A stretch of DNA of 64,000 nucleotides from Iodobacter ciconiae (GCF_003952345.1 NZ_CP034433.1:1054001-1118000); one strand, 5' to 3'; numbered from the stretch's first letter, positions 36,688-45,808 are shown. The notes: generated by a model from the letters alone, not told the origin. A program made the numbers and translations.

Positions 36688-36900
36688 ATGAATTCTACCA
36701 TGATGCTGCCACTTGATAATCAGCTTACCTTTCCCGAAGATGATCCTGAGCCAACAGCGCCGATAGAGCCAGAGTTTGAATCCTGCTGTGGAAGCGGCTG
36801 TGGGGAGAGCTGTGTCTTTGATATCTATTATGTTTTACGTGCTCAGTACCTTGCGGATTATGCCGCCTGGCAGGCGCGTCAGGCAGCCCGTAAAGAGTAA
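36688..36900 (+). CDS. Oxidoreductase-like (OXLD-type) small Cys-rich protein
   Basis: A 70-residue protein. After an acidic/proline-rich N-terminus it shows CCGSGCGESCVFDIYYV, then a helix ending YAAWQARQAA. That is the signature of the short oxidoreductase-like domain family, small proteins with a Cys cluster and unknown biochemistry. Start is uncertain (ATG 36688 or ATG 36700; neither has a clear Shine-Dalgarno site). It begins two bases from the dnaX start on the other strand, so the divergent promoters must lie inside coding sequence. Confidence 0.8.
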   Translation: MNSTMMLPLDNQLTFPEDDPEPTAPIEPEFESCCGSGCGESCVFDIYYVLRAQYLADYAAWQARQAARKE

Positions 36901-36904
36901 AATT

Positions 36905-38308
36905 TTGAAAAAATTGTTATTAGTTTGTGCTTTCATCTGTGCCCCGGCCCACGCTGGCGGGCTGCCTGCCGAGATTTTAGTGGCTTTAAAGGCTGCAAAA
37001 CTGCCCGGTGATTCTCTCAGTCTTGCGATTGTACCGCTGCAGTCGTCTTTACCTGCAGTCTATTTTCAGGGAGATAAGCCAAGCAGCCCGGCGTCGACCA
37101 TGAAGCTGCTTACCACCTATGCCGGTTTGTCGCTTTTAGGCCCGGCTTATCAATGGAATACTGAAATTTCGTCCACCGTTAAACCCATGAATGGCATTTT
37201 AGATGGCGATCTTTACATCAAGGGCTATGGGGATCCAAAGCTGAATCTGGAGCGGTTCTGGCTGATGCTGCGCGATTTAAAAACGGTAGGTGTAAAAGAG
37301 ATCCGGGGTGATTTAGTACTTGATCGCAGTTTTTTTAGCATAAACGATGAAAACGCTATCTATGACGACGATGGAGATGAGCCGCATCGGCCTTTTTTGG
37401 TTGCACCAGACAGTTTGCTGAGTAATTTAAAAAGCCTGCGTCTCACGCTCAGGGCCGAGGCGGGTGGCGTAATGGCTTCGCTGGAGCCCAATTTGGCCAG
37501 CGTGCAAATTGATAATCAGCTGAGCAGCAGCCCCGCAGCTTCCTGCGCTGCGCTAAAAAACAAGCTGCAGCTAGCTATCGATAATCAGGGCAGTAGCGCC
37601 AAAATCGTGCTAAGCGGCAGCATGCCATTGGGCTGTACGAGCGAGCGTTATTTGGCGCTGCTGGATCACCCAAGCTATACCGCCAGCCTGTTTCGCAGCC
37701 TGTGGGCTGAATTGGGCGGGGTGATTACGGGGGCAAATCGCACCGGTGTTGTGCCCGCTGAGGCGCAAGTTTTGCTAACTGCACGCTCGCCCGACTTAGC
37801 CAGTGTGATTCGGGATATCAATAAATTTAGCAATAACACTATGGCGAGCCAGTTGTATTTAAGTTTAGGCACGGTAGAAACAGGCCACGATTCATCGGCT
37901 AAATCATTTGCGGCAGTGCAGCACTGGCTTGCTGGCCGGGGCAAAACTTTTGATGAATTAAAAATGGAAAACGGCTCGGGTTTATCAAGGCAGGAGCAAA
38001 TCAGTGCACGGCATATGGCGGATTTATTGATCGACGCATGGCAAAGCCCGTATGCGGCAGAATTTATCTCATCTTTGCCGCTGGTGGCGCTCGATGGCAC
38101 GATGAAAAAACGCCTTGGCAATATGGCGGGCGAAGCGCATATCAAAACCGGCACTCTGCGTGATGTACGCGCCGCCGCAGGCTATGTGCGTGATATCAAT
38201 GGCCAGACTTCGGTGGTGGTTGCGATGATTAATCATCCGCAGGCCAGTGCAGGTTTACCCGTGCTGGATGCCATATTGCGCTTTGTGCATCTTAGAGTAA
38301 CAAAGTAG
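36905..38308 (+). CDS. dacB: D-alanyl-D-alanine carboxypeptidase/endopeptidase (PBP4)
   Basis: A 467-residue periplasmic penicillin-binding protein of family S13 that trims and cleaves peptidoglycan cross-links. The SxxK motif is in SPASTMKLL (about residue 62), SNN in KFSNNTMASQL, and KTG in HIKTGTLRD. The likely start is the TTG at 36905: it gives a proper Sec signal (KKLLLVCAFICAPAHA, cleavage before GGLP) and follows aaagag. Longer in-frame starts would lie inside the preceding gene. It follows the small Cys-rich gene by 4 bases. Confidence 0.93.
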   Translation: MKKLLLVCAFICAPAHAGGLPAEILVALKAAKLPGDSLSLAIVPLQSSLPAVYFQGDKPSSPASTMKLLTTYAGLSLLGPAYQWNTEISSTVKPMNGILDGDLYIKGYGDPKLNLERFWLMLRDLKTVGVKEIRGDLVLDRSFFSINDENAIYDDDGDEPHRPFLVAPDSLLSNLKSLRLTLRAEAGGVMASLEPNLASVQIDNQLSSSPAASCAALKNKLQLAIDNQGSSAKIVLSGSMPLGCTSERYLALLDHPSYTASLFRSLWAELGGVITGANRTGVVPAEAQVLLTARSPDLASVIRDINKFSNNTMASQLYLSLGTVETGHDSSAKSFAAVQHWLAGRGKTFDELKMENGSGLSRQEQISARHMADLLIDAWQSPYAAEFISSLPLVALDGTMKKRLGNMAGEAHIKTGTLRDVRAAAGYVRDINGQTSVVVAMINHPQASAGLPVLDAILRFVHLRVTK

Positions 38309-38633
38309 CCAGGCCATACTGCTGTGGCGGGCGAAACACCGGGGCCAGTCAGATTGATTTGCAGGTGCATAAATGGCATCCAGATCAAAGCGCCGCTGAT
38401 CGGTACGGATGTGGCTATTGCTGATTGGTATAGCGCTGCTCTTTCGCGCAGTGCTTATCAGTTTATTTTTTGTCATTTTTATGTTTGTTTTACAAGAAAG
38501 ATAATCAGCCGCTATTGCTGTAATAAGGAGGCTTCTGACATCTGCTGGGGCTGTTTACTGAATACGTGCTGGCCCGAAGGGGCATAGCAAGGTAAAATTC
38601 GGCGATTATTTAAACATCAAAGATTTTGACAGC
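38309..38633. other. Intergenic region between dacB and guaA
   Basis: 325 bases with no convincing gene. A short minus-strand open frame here resembles no family I know. The stretch ends with the guaA leader (weak -10-like taaaat near 38595). No hairpin of note and no guaB nearby. Confidence 0.4.
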
Positions 38634-40211
38634 ATGGATAAAATTCTGATTTTGGACTTTGGCTCGCAAGTAACTCAGCTGATTGCCCGCCGTGTTCGCG
38701 AAGCGCATGTGTATTCTGAGCTGCATTCTTTTGATGTATCGATCGATTTTATTCGTGAATTTAAGCCGACCGGCATCATCCTTTCCGGCGGCCCTAACTC
38801 GGTTTACGAGAGCGATTACCAGGCCGATCCAAAACTGTTCGAGCTGGGCATCCCTGTGCTGGGCATCTGCTACGGCATGCAATGGATGGCCGAATCGCTA
38901 GGCGGCAAGGTAGAAGCAGGTACGGTACGCGAGTTTGGCTTTGCCGAAATCAACTCGCAAGAAAACAGCAAATTATTTGGCGGTCTTGAAGATCGCAAAA
39001 ACAGCGCTGGCGAAAGCCTGCTGGAAGTCTGGATGAGCCACGGTGACAAAGTCACCGCGCTGCCAGCCGGTTTCTCTGTGATCGCCAGCAACGATGCCTG
39101 CCCGATTGCCGCAATCAGCGACGAAGCACGTGGCTTCTACGCTGTACAATTCCACCCGGAAGTGACGCACACCCTGAAAGGGCGTGAAATGATCAACCGC
39201 TTTGTGCTTGATATTTGCGGCGCCAAGCCAAGCTGGACCATGCCTAACTACATCGACGTAGCCGTGGCCAAAATCCGCGAACAAGTCGGCAGCGACGAAG
39301 TGATCCTGGGTCTATCCGGCGGCGTGGATTCATCCGTAGCCGCTGCGCTGATCCACCGCGCCATTGGCAACCAACTGACTTGTGTGTTTGTAGACAACGG
39401 CTTGTTGCGCCTGAACGAAGGCAAACAAGTGATGGCCACCTTTGCCGAGCACCTTGGCGTAAAAGTGATTCACGTTGATGCATCCGCACAATTTATGGGC
39501 CACCTGGCCGGTGTAACTGACCCAGAAGCCAAGCGCAAAATCATTGGCCGCGAATTCGTAGAAGTATTCCAGGCCGAATCTGCCAAACTGCCAAGCGCGA
39601 AATGGCTGGCCCAAGGCACCATCTACCCGGATGTGATCGAATCAGCTGGCGCAAAAACCGGCAAAGCGCACACCATTAAGAGCCACCACAATGTAGGCGG
39701 CCTGCCAGAAACCATGAAGCTCTCCCTCCTGGAGCCGCTGCGTGAATTATTCAAGGATGAAGTGCGCGAATTAGGCGTGGCATTAGGCCTGGCCCCAGAG
39801 CTGGTCTACCGTCACCCATTCCCAGGCCCGGGCCTGGGCGTGCGTATCCTTGGCGAAGTAAAACAAGAATACGCAGACCTGCTGCGCTTTGCCGACGCCA
39901 TCTTTATTGAAGAACTGCGCGCTGCGGTGGACGAAAAAACCGGTAAAAACTGGTACGAACTCACCAGCCAGGCCTTCGTCGTCTTCTTGCCAGTGAAATC
40001 CGTCGGCGTAATGGGCGACGGCCGCACCTACGACTACGTAGTGGCACTGCGCGCCGTAGTCACCTCCGACTTCATGACCGCCAAATGGGCCGAACTGCCT
40101 TACGATTTGCTTGGTAAAGTGTCCAATCGCATCATCAACGAAGTGAAAGGCATCAACCGCGTTGTTTATGATGTGTCAGGAAAACCACCTGCGACGATTG
40201 AGTGGGAGTGA
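38634..40211 (+). CDS. guaA: GMP synthase (glutamine-hydrolysing)
   Basis: A 525-residue enzyme converting XMP to GMP. The class I amidotransferase domain has nucleophile Cys79 (LGICYGMQ) and the FHPEVTHT His/Glu pair. The ATP-pyrophosphatase domain has LSGGVDSSV. The C-terminal dimerisation domain ends in TIEWE, the invariant GMP synthase terminus. The last 12 bases (40200-40211) double as an attachment core for genomic islands (see repeats at 45728 and 48923). The enzyme is intact. Confidence 0.98.
   Translation: MDKILILDFGSQVTQLIARRVREAHVYSELHSFDVSIDFIREFKPTGIILSGGPNSVYESDYQADPKLFELGIPVLGICYGMQWMAESLGGKVEAGTVREFGFAEINSQENSKLFGGLEDRKNSAGESLLEVWMSHGDKVTALPAGFSVIASNDACPIAAISDEARGFYAVQFHPEVTHTLKGREMINRFVLDICGAKPSWTMPNYIDVAVAKIREQVGSDEVILGLSGGVDSSVAAALIHRAIGNQLTCVFVDNGLLRLNEGKQVMATFAEHLGVKVIHVDASAQFMGHLAGVTDPEAKRKIIGREFVEVFQAESAKLPSAKWLAQGTIYPDVIESAGAKTGKAHTIKSHHNVGGLPETMKLSLLEPLRELFKDEVRELGVALGLAPELVYRHPFPGPGLGVRILGEVKQEYADLLRFADAIFIEELRAAVDEKTGKNWYELTSQAFVVFLPVKSVGVMGDGRTYDYVVALRAVVTSDFMTAKWAELPYDLLGKVSNRIINEVKGINRVVYDVSGKPPATIEWE
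40200..40211. repeat. Putative attL core at the guaA 3' end
   Basis: gagtgggagtga, the last codons and stop of guaA. Near-identical 12-mers occur at 45728-45739 (11 of 12) and 48923-48934 (11 of 12). Genomic islands using the guaA 3' end are known, with gagtgggaatga as the usual core. Confidence 0.75.
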
Positions 40212-40248
40212 TTCTGTTTTTTTGTTTGTTGAGTATTACAAACACAAG

Positions 40249-40285
40249 CAAAACCTCAGTCAATGGCTGGGGTTTTGTTGTTTTT
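40249..40285 (+). terminator. Rho-independent terminator after guaA
   Basis: caaaacctcag and ctggggttttg form an 11-bp stem (one G-T pair) around a 7-base loop, followed by ttgttttt. Confidence 0.88.
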
Positions 40286-40362
40286 AGGGGTGGGAGAGTA
40301 TGCCGCTAGCTGTTGGTGAAGGTGATTTGTAATGGTTTGAGTGGTTTTGTTAGCTCTTTGTG

Positions 40363-40393
40363 TTTAACTGTGGTCTGACCCCAGTTTTGCTTT
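40363..40393. repeat. Dispersed 31-bp repeat, copy 1
   Basis: A sequence beginning tttaactgtggtctgacccc matches 59130-59160 at 28 of 31 positions. A related, more diverged copy with the gaccacggttaatt half begins at 42637. The copies bracket the ParA-like operon. Confidence 0.7.
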
Positions 40394-40440
40394 CATAAAT
40401 AACATATATTCGCCAAATTCTCATCCTGCTATTTAATCCG

Positions 40441-41166
40441 CTACCCGCCTTTTAGAAGTAACAGACGCTCTTTCGGTAAAAATAAAATGTCGAGCAACTC
40501 TTTAGCAGTGTAGTGTGCACTCAAATAAATGGTTGGGCAGCCAAGTGTAATAATCGTAACCATTATCTCCATGCATTGTCTTGCAAGATTTAGCCATTTT
40601 TTAAATTCAGCATCATTAAAAGATGGAAAATGAGCAAGGGCATGTATCCCAGACATATGAGCCAAAGATGCAGAATGTGTATACTTACATAATTCAGAAT
40701 AACAATTTTGCAATTTATTAATATAACTACTCTTAGCCTTATTGAGCGGTTCAACTTCCTTAGCAAATTCAAACAGTTCATACACACTAGTTGTTGTAAG
40801 TGCTGCTTTATTAAATATACCAACAGAAAATCGAAGAAAATTTTCAATACAGCTACGTAAAGCCATGTGACCAGGCTTATAGGCTCCATGAAGGCAGCAA
40901 AATAAACCACTACTAACATCTGAAATGGACTCTCGAAAATGAGCAAACTCTTGAGAATCTTTATTTACTTCTTTTAGAAAGAAGTTAAATTCATTTGTCT
41001 TTTCTTTTTCGCTACAAATTGACCACAACTGCAAAAAAGGCAAATATGTTTTGTGGGCGTTTTTCACAACGCCTAATTTTTCAGGTGTGTCTGCAACATG
41101 CTTCAGAGAATAAGACCCGATAAAATCTTTTAAACGTTCAAAGTCAGTATCAGCAATTCGAGCCAT
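40441..41166 (-). CDS. Unrecognised helical protein, third gene of the ParA-like operon
   Basis: A 241-residue, mostly helical protein with no signal or membrane segment. A central segment (SSGLFCCLHGAYKPGHMALRSC then IENFLRFSVGIF, about 88-120) followed by SELCKYTHSASLAHM (about 165) is reminiscent of HEPN-like abortive-infection proteins, in which an alRsciEn helix packs against a Y-x-x-H helix. The canonical HEPN RNase motif R-x4-6-H is not evident, so catalytic activity is doubtful. Strongly AT-rich compared with the core genes. It starts 3 bases after the stop of the middle gene, so it is co-translated with it. Confidence 0.7.
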   Translation of the reverse strand: MARIADTDFERLKDFIGSYSLKHVADTPEKLGVVKNAHKTYLPFLQLWSICSEKEKTNEFNFFLKEVNKDSQEFAHFRESISDVSSGLFCCLHGAYKPGHMALRSCIENFLRFSVGIFNKAALTTTSVYELFEFAKEVEPLNKAKSSYINKLQNCYSELCKYTHSASLAHMSGIHALAHFPSFNDAEFKKWLNLARQCMEIMVTIITLGCPTIYLSAHYTAKELLDILFLPKERLLLLKGG

Positions 41167-41169
41167 TTT

Positions 41170-41703
41170 TTAATTTCTCAATAAATCTTGCAAAGTCTCA
41201 TTCCATGAAAAATTACCCGCTCGTTTTTTTGTTGCAACTTGAGCAAGCTTATCATTATCTTCAACGAGTCTTTCTAGCGCTTTAACTAGCATACTTAATT
41301 CTTGCTCCCCAAGAGAATCTGTTTCACAAACAATCTTGCCAATTATCTCATATCTAGATCGCTTATCTGAGAACTTCATTTCTAACTTCAACACCAAACT
41401 TGCAAACTCAGCAATATCTTCATTTTGAGGAAAAAGACTTTTATCTTGAAACAATCTTGGTAGCACCCCAATTAAAAAATGCTTGTTTGGACTACTAGAC
41501 TGATATGATAGAGCAACAGAATTTGAAGCCGGAATGTCCTTAACTAAAGATTTTCTTAGTAAATTAGCAGCATTTTCTAACTGTCGAACATCCAATGTCT
41601 TAATTGTCCATACAAGATCATCCAAAGCCATAGATGATTTCTGCAATTGATTCCGAGTAACCTCAGAGCTCTCATCGATAATTATTTTTTTAATCATTTT
41701 CAA
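41170..41703 (-). CDS. Unrecognised protein, middle gene of the ParA-like operon
   Basis: A 177-residue helical, charged protein. The N-terminus is rich in Lys/Ile (MKMIKKIIIDESSEVTRNQL) and the C-terminus is basic (ATKKRAGNFSWNETL). It contains no domain I can name; size and position (overlapping the ParA-like gene by 14 bases) would fit a ParB-like or adaptor partner of the ATPase, but no helix-turn-helix or ribbon-helix-helix is obvious. AT-rich like its neighbours. Confidence 0.7.
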   Translation of the reverse strand: MKMIKKIIIDESSEVTRNQLQKSSMALDDLVWTIKTLDVRQLENAANLLRKSLVKDIPASNSVALSYQSSSPNKHFLIGVLPRLFQDKSLFPQNEDIAEFASLVLKLEMKFSDKRSRYEIIGKIVCETDSLGEQELSMLVKALERLVEDNDKLAQVATKKRAGNFSWNETLQDLLRN

Positions 41704-42529
41704 TCTCGGTAACGAATTTATTTACCAATGCTGTCAGACTTGCCCGCAGCTCAAAGTCATCCATATGAAGGATAAATGGTTGTGTAAGTTGATTTCTAGC
41801 CAAGTCGGCACGCTTAGGTAGATATTCACTAAGCACATAGTTTTTCCAATACTTATTTCCTGCCAAATTAGTTCTAGCATCATTAAACATGACACTATCT
41901 GGACGCTCAACCATTGTCAAAATAACACCTAAACATTTTAATTTCAAAGCATAGCTTTTACGTCTTCGATCGATAATTGACCATAGCAAGTCAATCCCAA
42001 TTAACGAAAGTGGGTCTGGCTTAACAGGAATAACAAAATAGTCTGATGCTATTAATGCACTAGTCATCCACATGGATGGTGTTGGAGGAGTATCAATAAT
42101 TGCATAATCAAATTCTTCAGGGATTAACTTCTCTTCAATTAATCGCTGAATTGCGAATTCTCGCCCCTCACCAGTAGTCATTTCCAAGCGATAAAGATCA
42201 ATGTTACCGGGAAGAACCCACAATTGACCTTTTTTTTGCAACTTAACATCTTTTAGCTCTAAAGGCTCAGAAGTTGATACTCCACCAACAACACTTGCAA
42301 TTGGCCTCTTTTCGGTATCAAAAACGTTTAATATTGTATGCTTACCATTTCGTAAAATAGACACATACTCATCACCAGTAAATAAGCACTGCGTCGCATT
42401 AAACTGAGGATCGACATCTATTACAACCACTTTTTTATTATGCGTCCGAGCTAAACAATGAGCCACATTCAATGCAAGTGTCGTTTTGCCAACGCCACCT
42501 TTCATATTTACAAAACTAATTGTCTTCAT
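41690..42529 (-). CDS. ParA/Soj-family ATPase
   Basis: A 279-residue P-loop ATPase. The deviant Walker A KGGVGKTT (residues 9-16, with signature lysine) and Walker A' VIDVDPQFNATQ are typical of ParA/MinD proteins, as is IIDTPPTPSMWMTSAL (Walker B). TAAGG lies about 8 bases upstream of the ATG. Chromosomal parAB is normally near gidA/gidB; this copy is orphaned in an AT-rich island with two unrecognised partners. It may be a plasmid or element maintenance gene, or the ATPase of a defence module. No parS-like repeat is visible nearby. Confidence 0.88.
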   Translation of the reverse strand: MKTISFVNMKGGVGKTTLALNVAHCLARTHNKKVVVIDVDPQFNATQCLFTGDEYVSILRNGKHTILNVFDTEKRPIASVVGGVSTSEPLELKDVKLQKKGQLWVLPGNIDLYRLEMTTGEGREFAIQRLIEEKLIPEEFDYAIIDTPPTPSMWMTSALIASDYFVIPVKPDPLSLIGIDLLWSIIDRRRKSYALKLKCLGVILTMVERPDSVMFNDARTNLAGNKYWKNYVLSEYLPKRADLARNQLTQPFILHMDDFELRASLTALVNKFVTEIEND

Positions 42530-42636
42530 GCATATGCCTTAAATTGAACGAGTGGTTTGAAAGGGCTAGTAAACTGGGCAACCTACCAACAGTATACTTT
42601 GCCTACCCTCTTAACGTAATAGAACAACCGAGGACA

Positions 42637-42681
42637 GACCACGGTTAATTTATAGATGCTTTGTTTTTGACTGTAACCGCA
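42637..42681. repeat. Dispersed repeat, diverged copy upstream of the ParA-like gene
   Basis: gaccacggttaatt (42637-42650) followed by tttgtttttgactgt parallels 59100-59144, where gaccacggctaatt is followed by tttgtttttaactgtggtc. Together with copy 1 at 40363 it flanks the three-gene AT-rich cassette. Confidence 0.55.
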
Positions 42682-42687
42682 ATTTTT

Positions 42688-44214
42688 TTAATCGCCAAAA
42701 GCCTGCCGCACCGCATCAACAACCCGTTCACCAAACTCTGGCTTTTCTGCAAGGATTGGGTAGCGCTTACAAAGTTGATTGGATAGAGCGTTCCCATTCT
42801 GCCGAATGCTACGAATAATGCTGTCCAGCTCATTGTCTGGCGCTTCTAAAAATTGCTTGATGGCATTGCGGGCTTGGTCGTTGGCTTTTAAGAAACGGGC
42901 TTCTTTGCGCATTTCTTGTGTCAACGTTGTGTCGATGATTTTGGCGAGATATTCGGCGTGTGCAGTAAGGTCGGGGTAGCGCCACGCGGGCAGTGCATCG
43001 TCATAAGCGCTGAAATAAAGATTGTATTCAACGCCATCCTCGGCGATGACAGGTTCGCCAAAATAGTATTGATCGGCATATTTGCGCATCAAGCGGCGCG
43101 AAAAACGCTCAAGCACTTTGTCGTACGCGGCGCGTGCCTGCGTGCTATCTGCGATGGTCGCTGAGACGGGCAGAATAATCGGCGCGGGAACAAGCCCATC
43201 GCGGCGCAAAATATCATTAATTAAAAAACGCGATATCCGGCCATTACCATCTGCCATCGGGTGAATATAGACAAAGCCGAAAGAGGCTACTGCGGCGCGT
43301 ACGATGGATGATGCGCCTTGGCTGCGTTCCAGAAAATGCGCAAGTCCAGAGAGAAGGGCGTTCGTTTGCTCCCAATGCGGGGCGATGTAATCAACGACTG
43401 CTTGATAGTGGGCTGAATGCCCAACATAAACAGGGGAGCGACGCAGTCCGTAGCGCAGAGCCATATCACCCAAAATGCCGCGTTGTAATAGGCTCAGGGT
43501 TTCGGGCGTGAATGGATTGTCGTGCTGCCCGCATTCGTTTTCCATGACAGCAGCAAAGCGGCGGATACGGTCTTCTTTATCCTGCTCACGCTCAATTAAA
43601 AAGCTGGCGCGGCTCTCTTTGACGGTGAGCCAAACTGTACTGCGTAAAATCAGATCAACGCCGAAATCAGTTTCTAGTTCGGCCAGTTTGGCTGGTAAAT
43701 CGTAGGTTTCAGTCGCCTGTATGGCTGTGCTTCGACGAACGATAGGGCAGTAATGGCGATTGCCCGGCAGATTGTCACGAACTCGCCAGCGTGGGCAATT
43801 GATCGATGTGCCAACCAGATACAGTGTGGGATCGAGTGCATCAATGTAGTTGCCTCGCGTTAGATTCGGCGCATCCAGCGTGTCATCCAGTAGCCACTCA
43901 TATAAGAAGCAGGCGCGGCGGGCATAACTTCCTGTTGGCTCTCGCGCTATCCATTGTTCCAGCTCTTGTTTGACCAAAGCTTGAGAAAAAAGCCGAGCCA
44001 GAAATTCCAGATGGATGCCTTCATATTTGAAGGCAAAAGCCAGTTGCTCACTAAACGTATCAAGGGGGCGGTATGACTCAGGATAAACCTCAAAACGGAT
44101 GTCGCCATTATTTGACGTGGAGCGGTTACGCCCGATCTCACTCTGCACGGCCAGTGGGTGTACAGAATGGACGTTGTAGGTGAGCGATAGCCATTGATAC
44201 CCGATCTCAGCCAT
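42688..44214 (-). CDS. Fic-domain protein (probable AMP transferase)
   Basis: A 508-residue protein with the Fic active-site motif HPMADGNGRISR (His at about residue 318), which in this family transfers AMP to hydroxyl side chains. The N-terminal half holds a Fic-type N domain; LAFAFKYEGIHLEFLARLF resembles an inhibitory helix, but the position normally Ser/Thr four residues before Glu is Ala. The C-terminal third is helical and may mediate dimerisation or binding. No antitoxin gene adjoins, so a self-inhibited class is more likely than a toxin pair. Fragments of a closely related gene lie at 45381 and 63647. Confidence 0.88.
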   Translation of the reverse strand: MAEIGYQWLSLTYNVHSVHPLAVQSEIGRNRSTSNNGDIRFEVYPESYRPLDTFSEQLAFAFKYEGIHLEFLARLFSQALVKQELEQWIAREPTGSYARRACFLYEWLLDDTLDAPNLTRGNYIDALDPTLYLVGTSINCPRWRVRDNLPGNRHYCPIVRRSTAIQATETYDLPAKLAELETDFGVDLILRSTVWLTVKESRASFLIEREQDKEDRIRRFAAVMENECGQHDNPFTPETLSLLQRGILGDMALRYGLRRSPVYVGHSAHYQAVVDYIAPHWEQTNALLSGLAHFLERSQGASSIVRAAVASFGFVYIHPMADGNGRISRFLINDILRRDGLVPAPIILPVSATIADSTQARAAYDKVLERFSRRLMRKYADQYYFGEPVIAEDGVEYNLYFSAYDDALPAWRYPDLTAHAEYLAKIIDTTLTQEMRKEARFLKANDQARNAIKQFLEAPDNELDSIIRSIRQNGNALSNQLCKRYPILAEKPEFGERVVDAVRQAFGD

Positions 44215-44412
44215 AAAATCGATTACTCCATTATAAAAACGATTATTTATTAATGTTTTTTAATAAAAACGATTATAGCAGGCGTGTTTGGCTTGGTGTG
44301 TTTTGCTTGAGAGGTGGTGAGTTAAATTAGTATGTATTTTCTGATCATGAGCGGGGCGATGAAAATGAGCCAACTAACATGGTTTTCAAAAGGTTAATTG
44401 CTAAATCCTCTT

Positions 44413-45144
44413 TCACCCAATCACCGCCTTAAACTTACTACTCTCCTGCTGAATCAACTGGCTCTTATAATTCACCCCCACCGAATAGGCGGCGATTTTT
44501 CCCAGATGCGTGTAGGGCAGGGCGGTTTCCTGGTGCCAGTCATTAAACAGCTGCTGGATTTTGTTTAAATCGCGTTTGGCGGTGGGCTGGTCGGGGATGT
44601 CTAGGCCTGCTTGCTGCAGCGCAAGCACTACATCTTGCGTTAATACAAAAGCGTCTTTGCCGATGTAGCGCAAAAACCATTGCCCGGTTTGCCCGCCCAG
44701 GCGGCTGCCGTGGGTTTTTAGAAAGGCCATCAATTCAACCTGGCGGGATGCGGGGTAGGTGTTTAGAAAACGCGCAAAGCTGCCGTGTTGCTGGCTGTAT
44801 TCCCGCACAAAGCTCACGTTTTCCATCAGCGCCTGAATCTTTGGCCAGTGCCGCACTACGCGCACGTCGCTGCAATAGGCTTCCCATTGCTCGGCGGAGA
44901 GCATGGCCAGCCGCTCTGGATCAAAGCCGAAAAAGGCTTCTTCAAACTGCGGCCATTTATTGCTGATTACCGTCCAGTTAAAGCCCGCCTGATTAATGGC
45001 TTTGCACATCATGGCTAGGATGCGGTGATCGGGCAGTGCTAAAAATTGTGCTTCGCTGGCAACTTGCGGCAGCAGGTCTTGTAAAGCCTGCTCGCCCCCT
45101 TTGCGCGCAATGGCGCGGGCTTTGATTTGGGCAAATTTCTGCAT
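44413..45144 (-). CDS. DNA-3-methyladenine glycosylase I family protein
   Basis: A 243-residue protein whose central part (AMMCKAINQAGFNWTVISNKW, then FEEAFFGFDPERLAML and HWPKIQALMENVSFV) follows the Tag (Adenine_glyco) pattern, which excises alkylated adenine in base-excision repair. The usual N-terminal Cys/His zinc residues of Tag are not apparent, so it is a divergent member. Start ATG at 45144. It lies about 200 bases beyond the Fic start on the same strand and may be transcribed towards it. The C-terminal part of a second copy is at the right edge of the window (63769 onward). Confidence 0.75.
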   Translation of the reverse strand: MQKFAQIKARAIARKGGEQALQDLLPQVASEAQFLALPDHRILAMMCKAINQAGFNWTVISNKWPQFEEAFFGFDPERLAMLSAEQWEAYCSDVRVVRHWPKIQALMENVSFVREYSQQHGSFARFLNTYPASRQVELMAFLKTHGSRLGGQTGQWFLRYIGKDAFVLTQDVVLALQQAGLDIPDQPTAKRDLNKIQQLFNDWHQETALPYTHLGKIAAYSVGVNYKSQLIQQESSKFKAVIG

Positions 45145-45380
45145 TGTTATCTCGCTGGTTTGATTGGGCTGCCATGCAAATGATTAAAGTATTTATGGTG
45201 CTTGAAGGGGCTCATTTTTACCCCGAATAGCCATGGTTTATTTGCAGAAATCCCTTTCCACTATCTGCGTATTTATTTAGCTTTAAACGAGTCGATGGGC
45301 TTTTATTTTCCCCCAAAATGGCTGCCCATAGTGAAAACGCTACAGGTGATCCACATTCATTAAGTAGTGCTCTGCTTGCA

Positions 45381-45580
45381 ATAGCGCAGCGCCATATCGC
45401 CCAAAATGCCGCGTTGCAATAGGCTTAAGGTTTCAGCCGTGAATGGATTTTCGTGACGGTCGCATTCGTTTTCATAACGGCGGCAAAGCGATGAATTCGC
45501 TGGTCTTCTGGTTCGCGCTCAATCAGAAAAATGGCGCGGCTCTCTTTAACTGAAAACGGTTATAACAGACGGGTTGGGGG
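45381..45580 (-). pseudogene. Relic of a second Fic gene
   Basis: Positions 45381-45551 align almost base for base with the intact Fic gene at 43449-43620 (same atatcgcccaaaatgccgcg block). They are followed by sequence resembling the Fic upstream region (aaaacggttatarcag). Internal deletions and frameshifts leave no open frame. It shows that a second Fic copy was once here and collapsed by deletion. Confidence 0.8.
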
Positions 45581-45647
45581 TTGGTGGGTTATGTTGGTTG
45601 GCTTGTACTGAGGTGTGCTAGAGGGGTGAAAACGCTATGAACTGATC

Positions 45648-45661
45648 ATGGCATTTTTCAT
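45648..45661. repeat. atggcatttttcat repeat, copy 1
   Basis: The 14-mer atggcatttttcat recurs at 45809 (exact) and, with one change, at 48844. Copies 1 and 3 each stand about 80 bases before a guaA-like attachment core, so the arms of two attachment sites appear to be conserved. Confidence 0.6.
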
Positions 45662-45727
45662 AGTCGTATGTTTTTTACTTTGTAGATTTGTTTAATAAGT
45701 CATGAGCTTATACTGCTTGATAATGAT

Positions 45728-45739
45728 TAGTGGGAGTGA
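45728..45739. repeat. Internal guaA-type attachment core
   Basis: tagtgggagtga matches the guaA stop region (gagtgggagtga) at 11 of 12 positions, with attag/attgag flank similarity. It divides an AT-rich island (left) from a GC-rich one (right). Confidence 0.65.
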
Positions 45740-45808
45740 GTGCGGTTTATAAGTATTTGATTTTATTGATTATTTTTCGTGTCATTGATGATGTGTAGTG
45801 CATAATCA

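Noticed and set aside
38255..38476. 73-codon minus-strand frame after dacB
   Set aside because: No recognisable features and overlaps the dacB end; could be a relic but cannot be supported.
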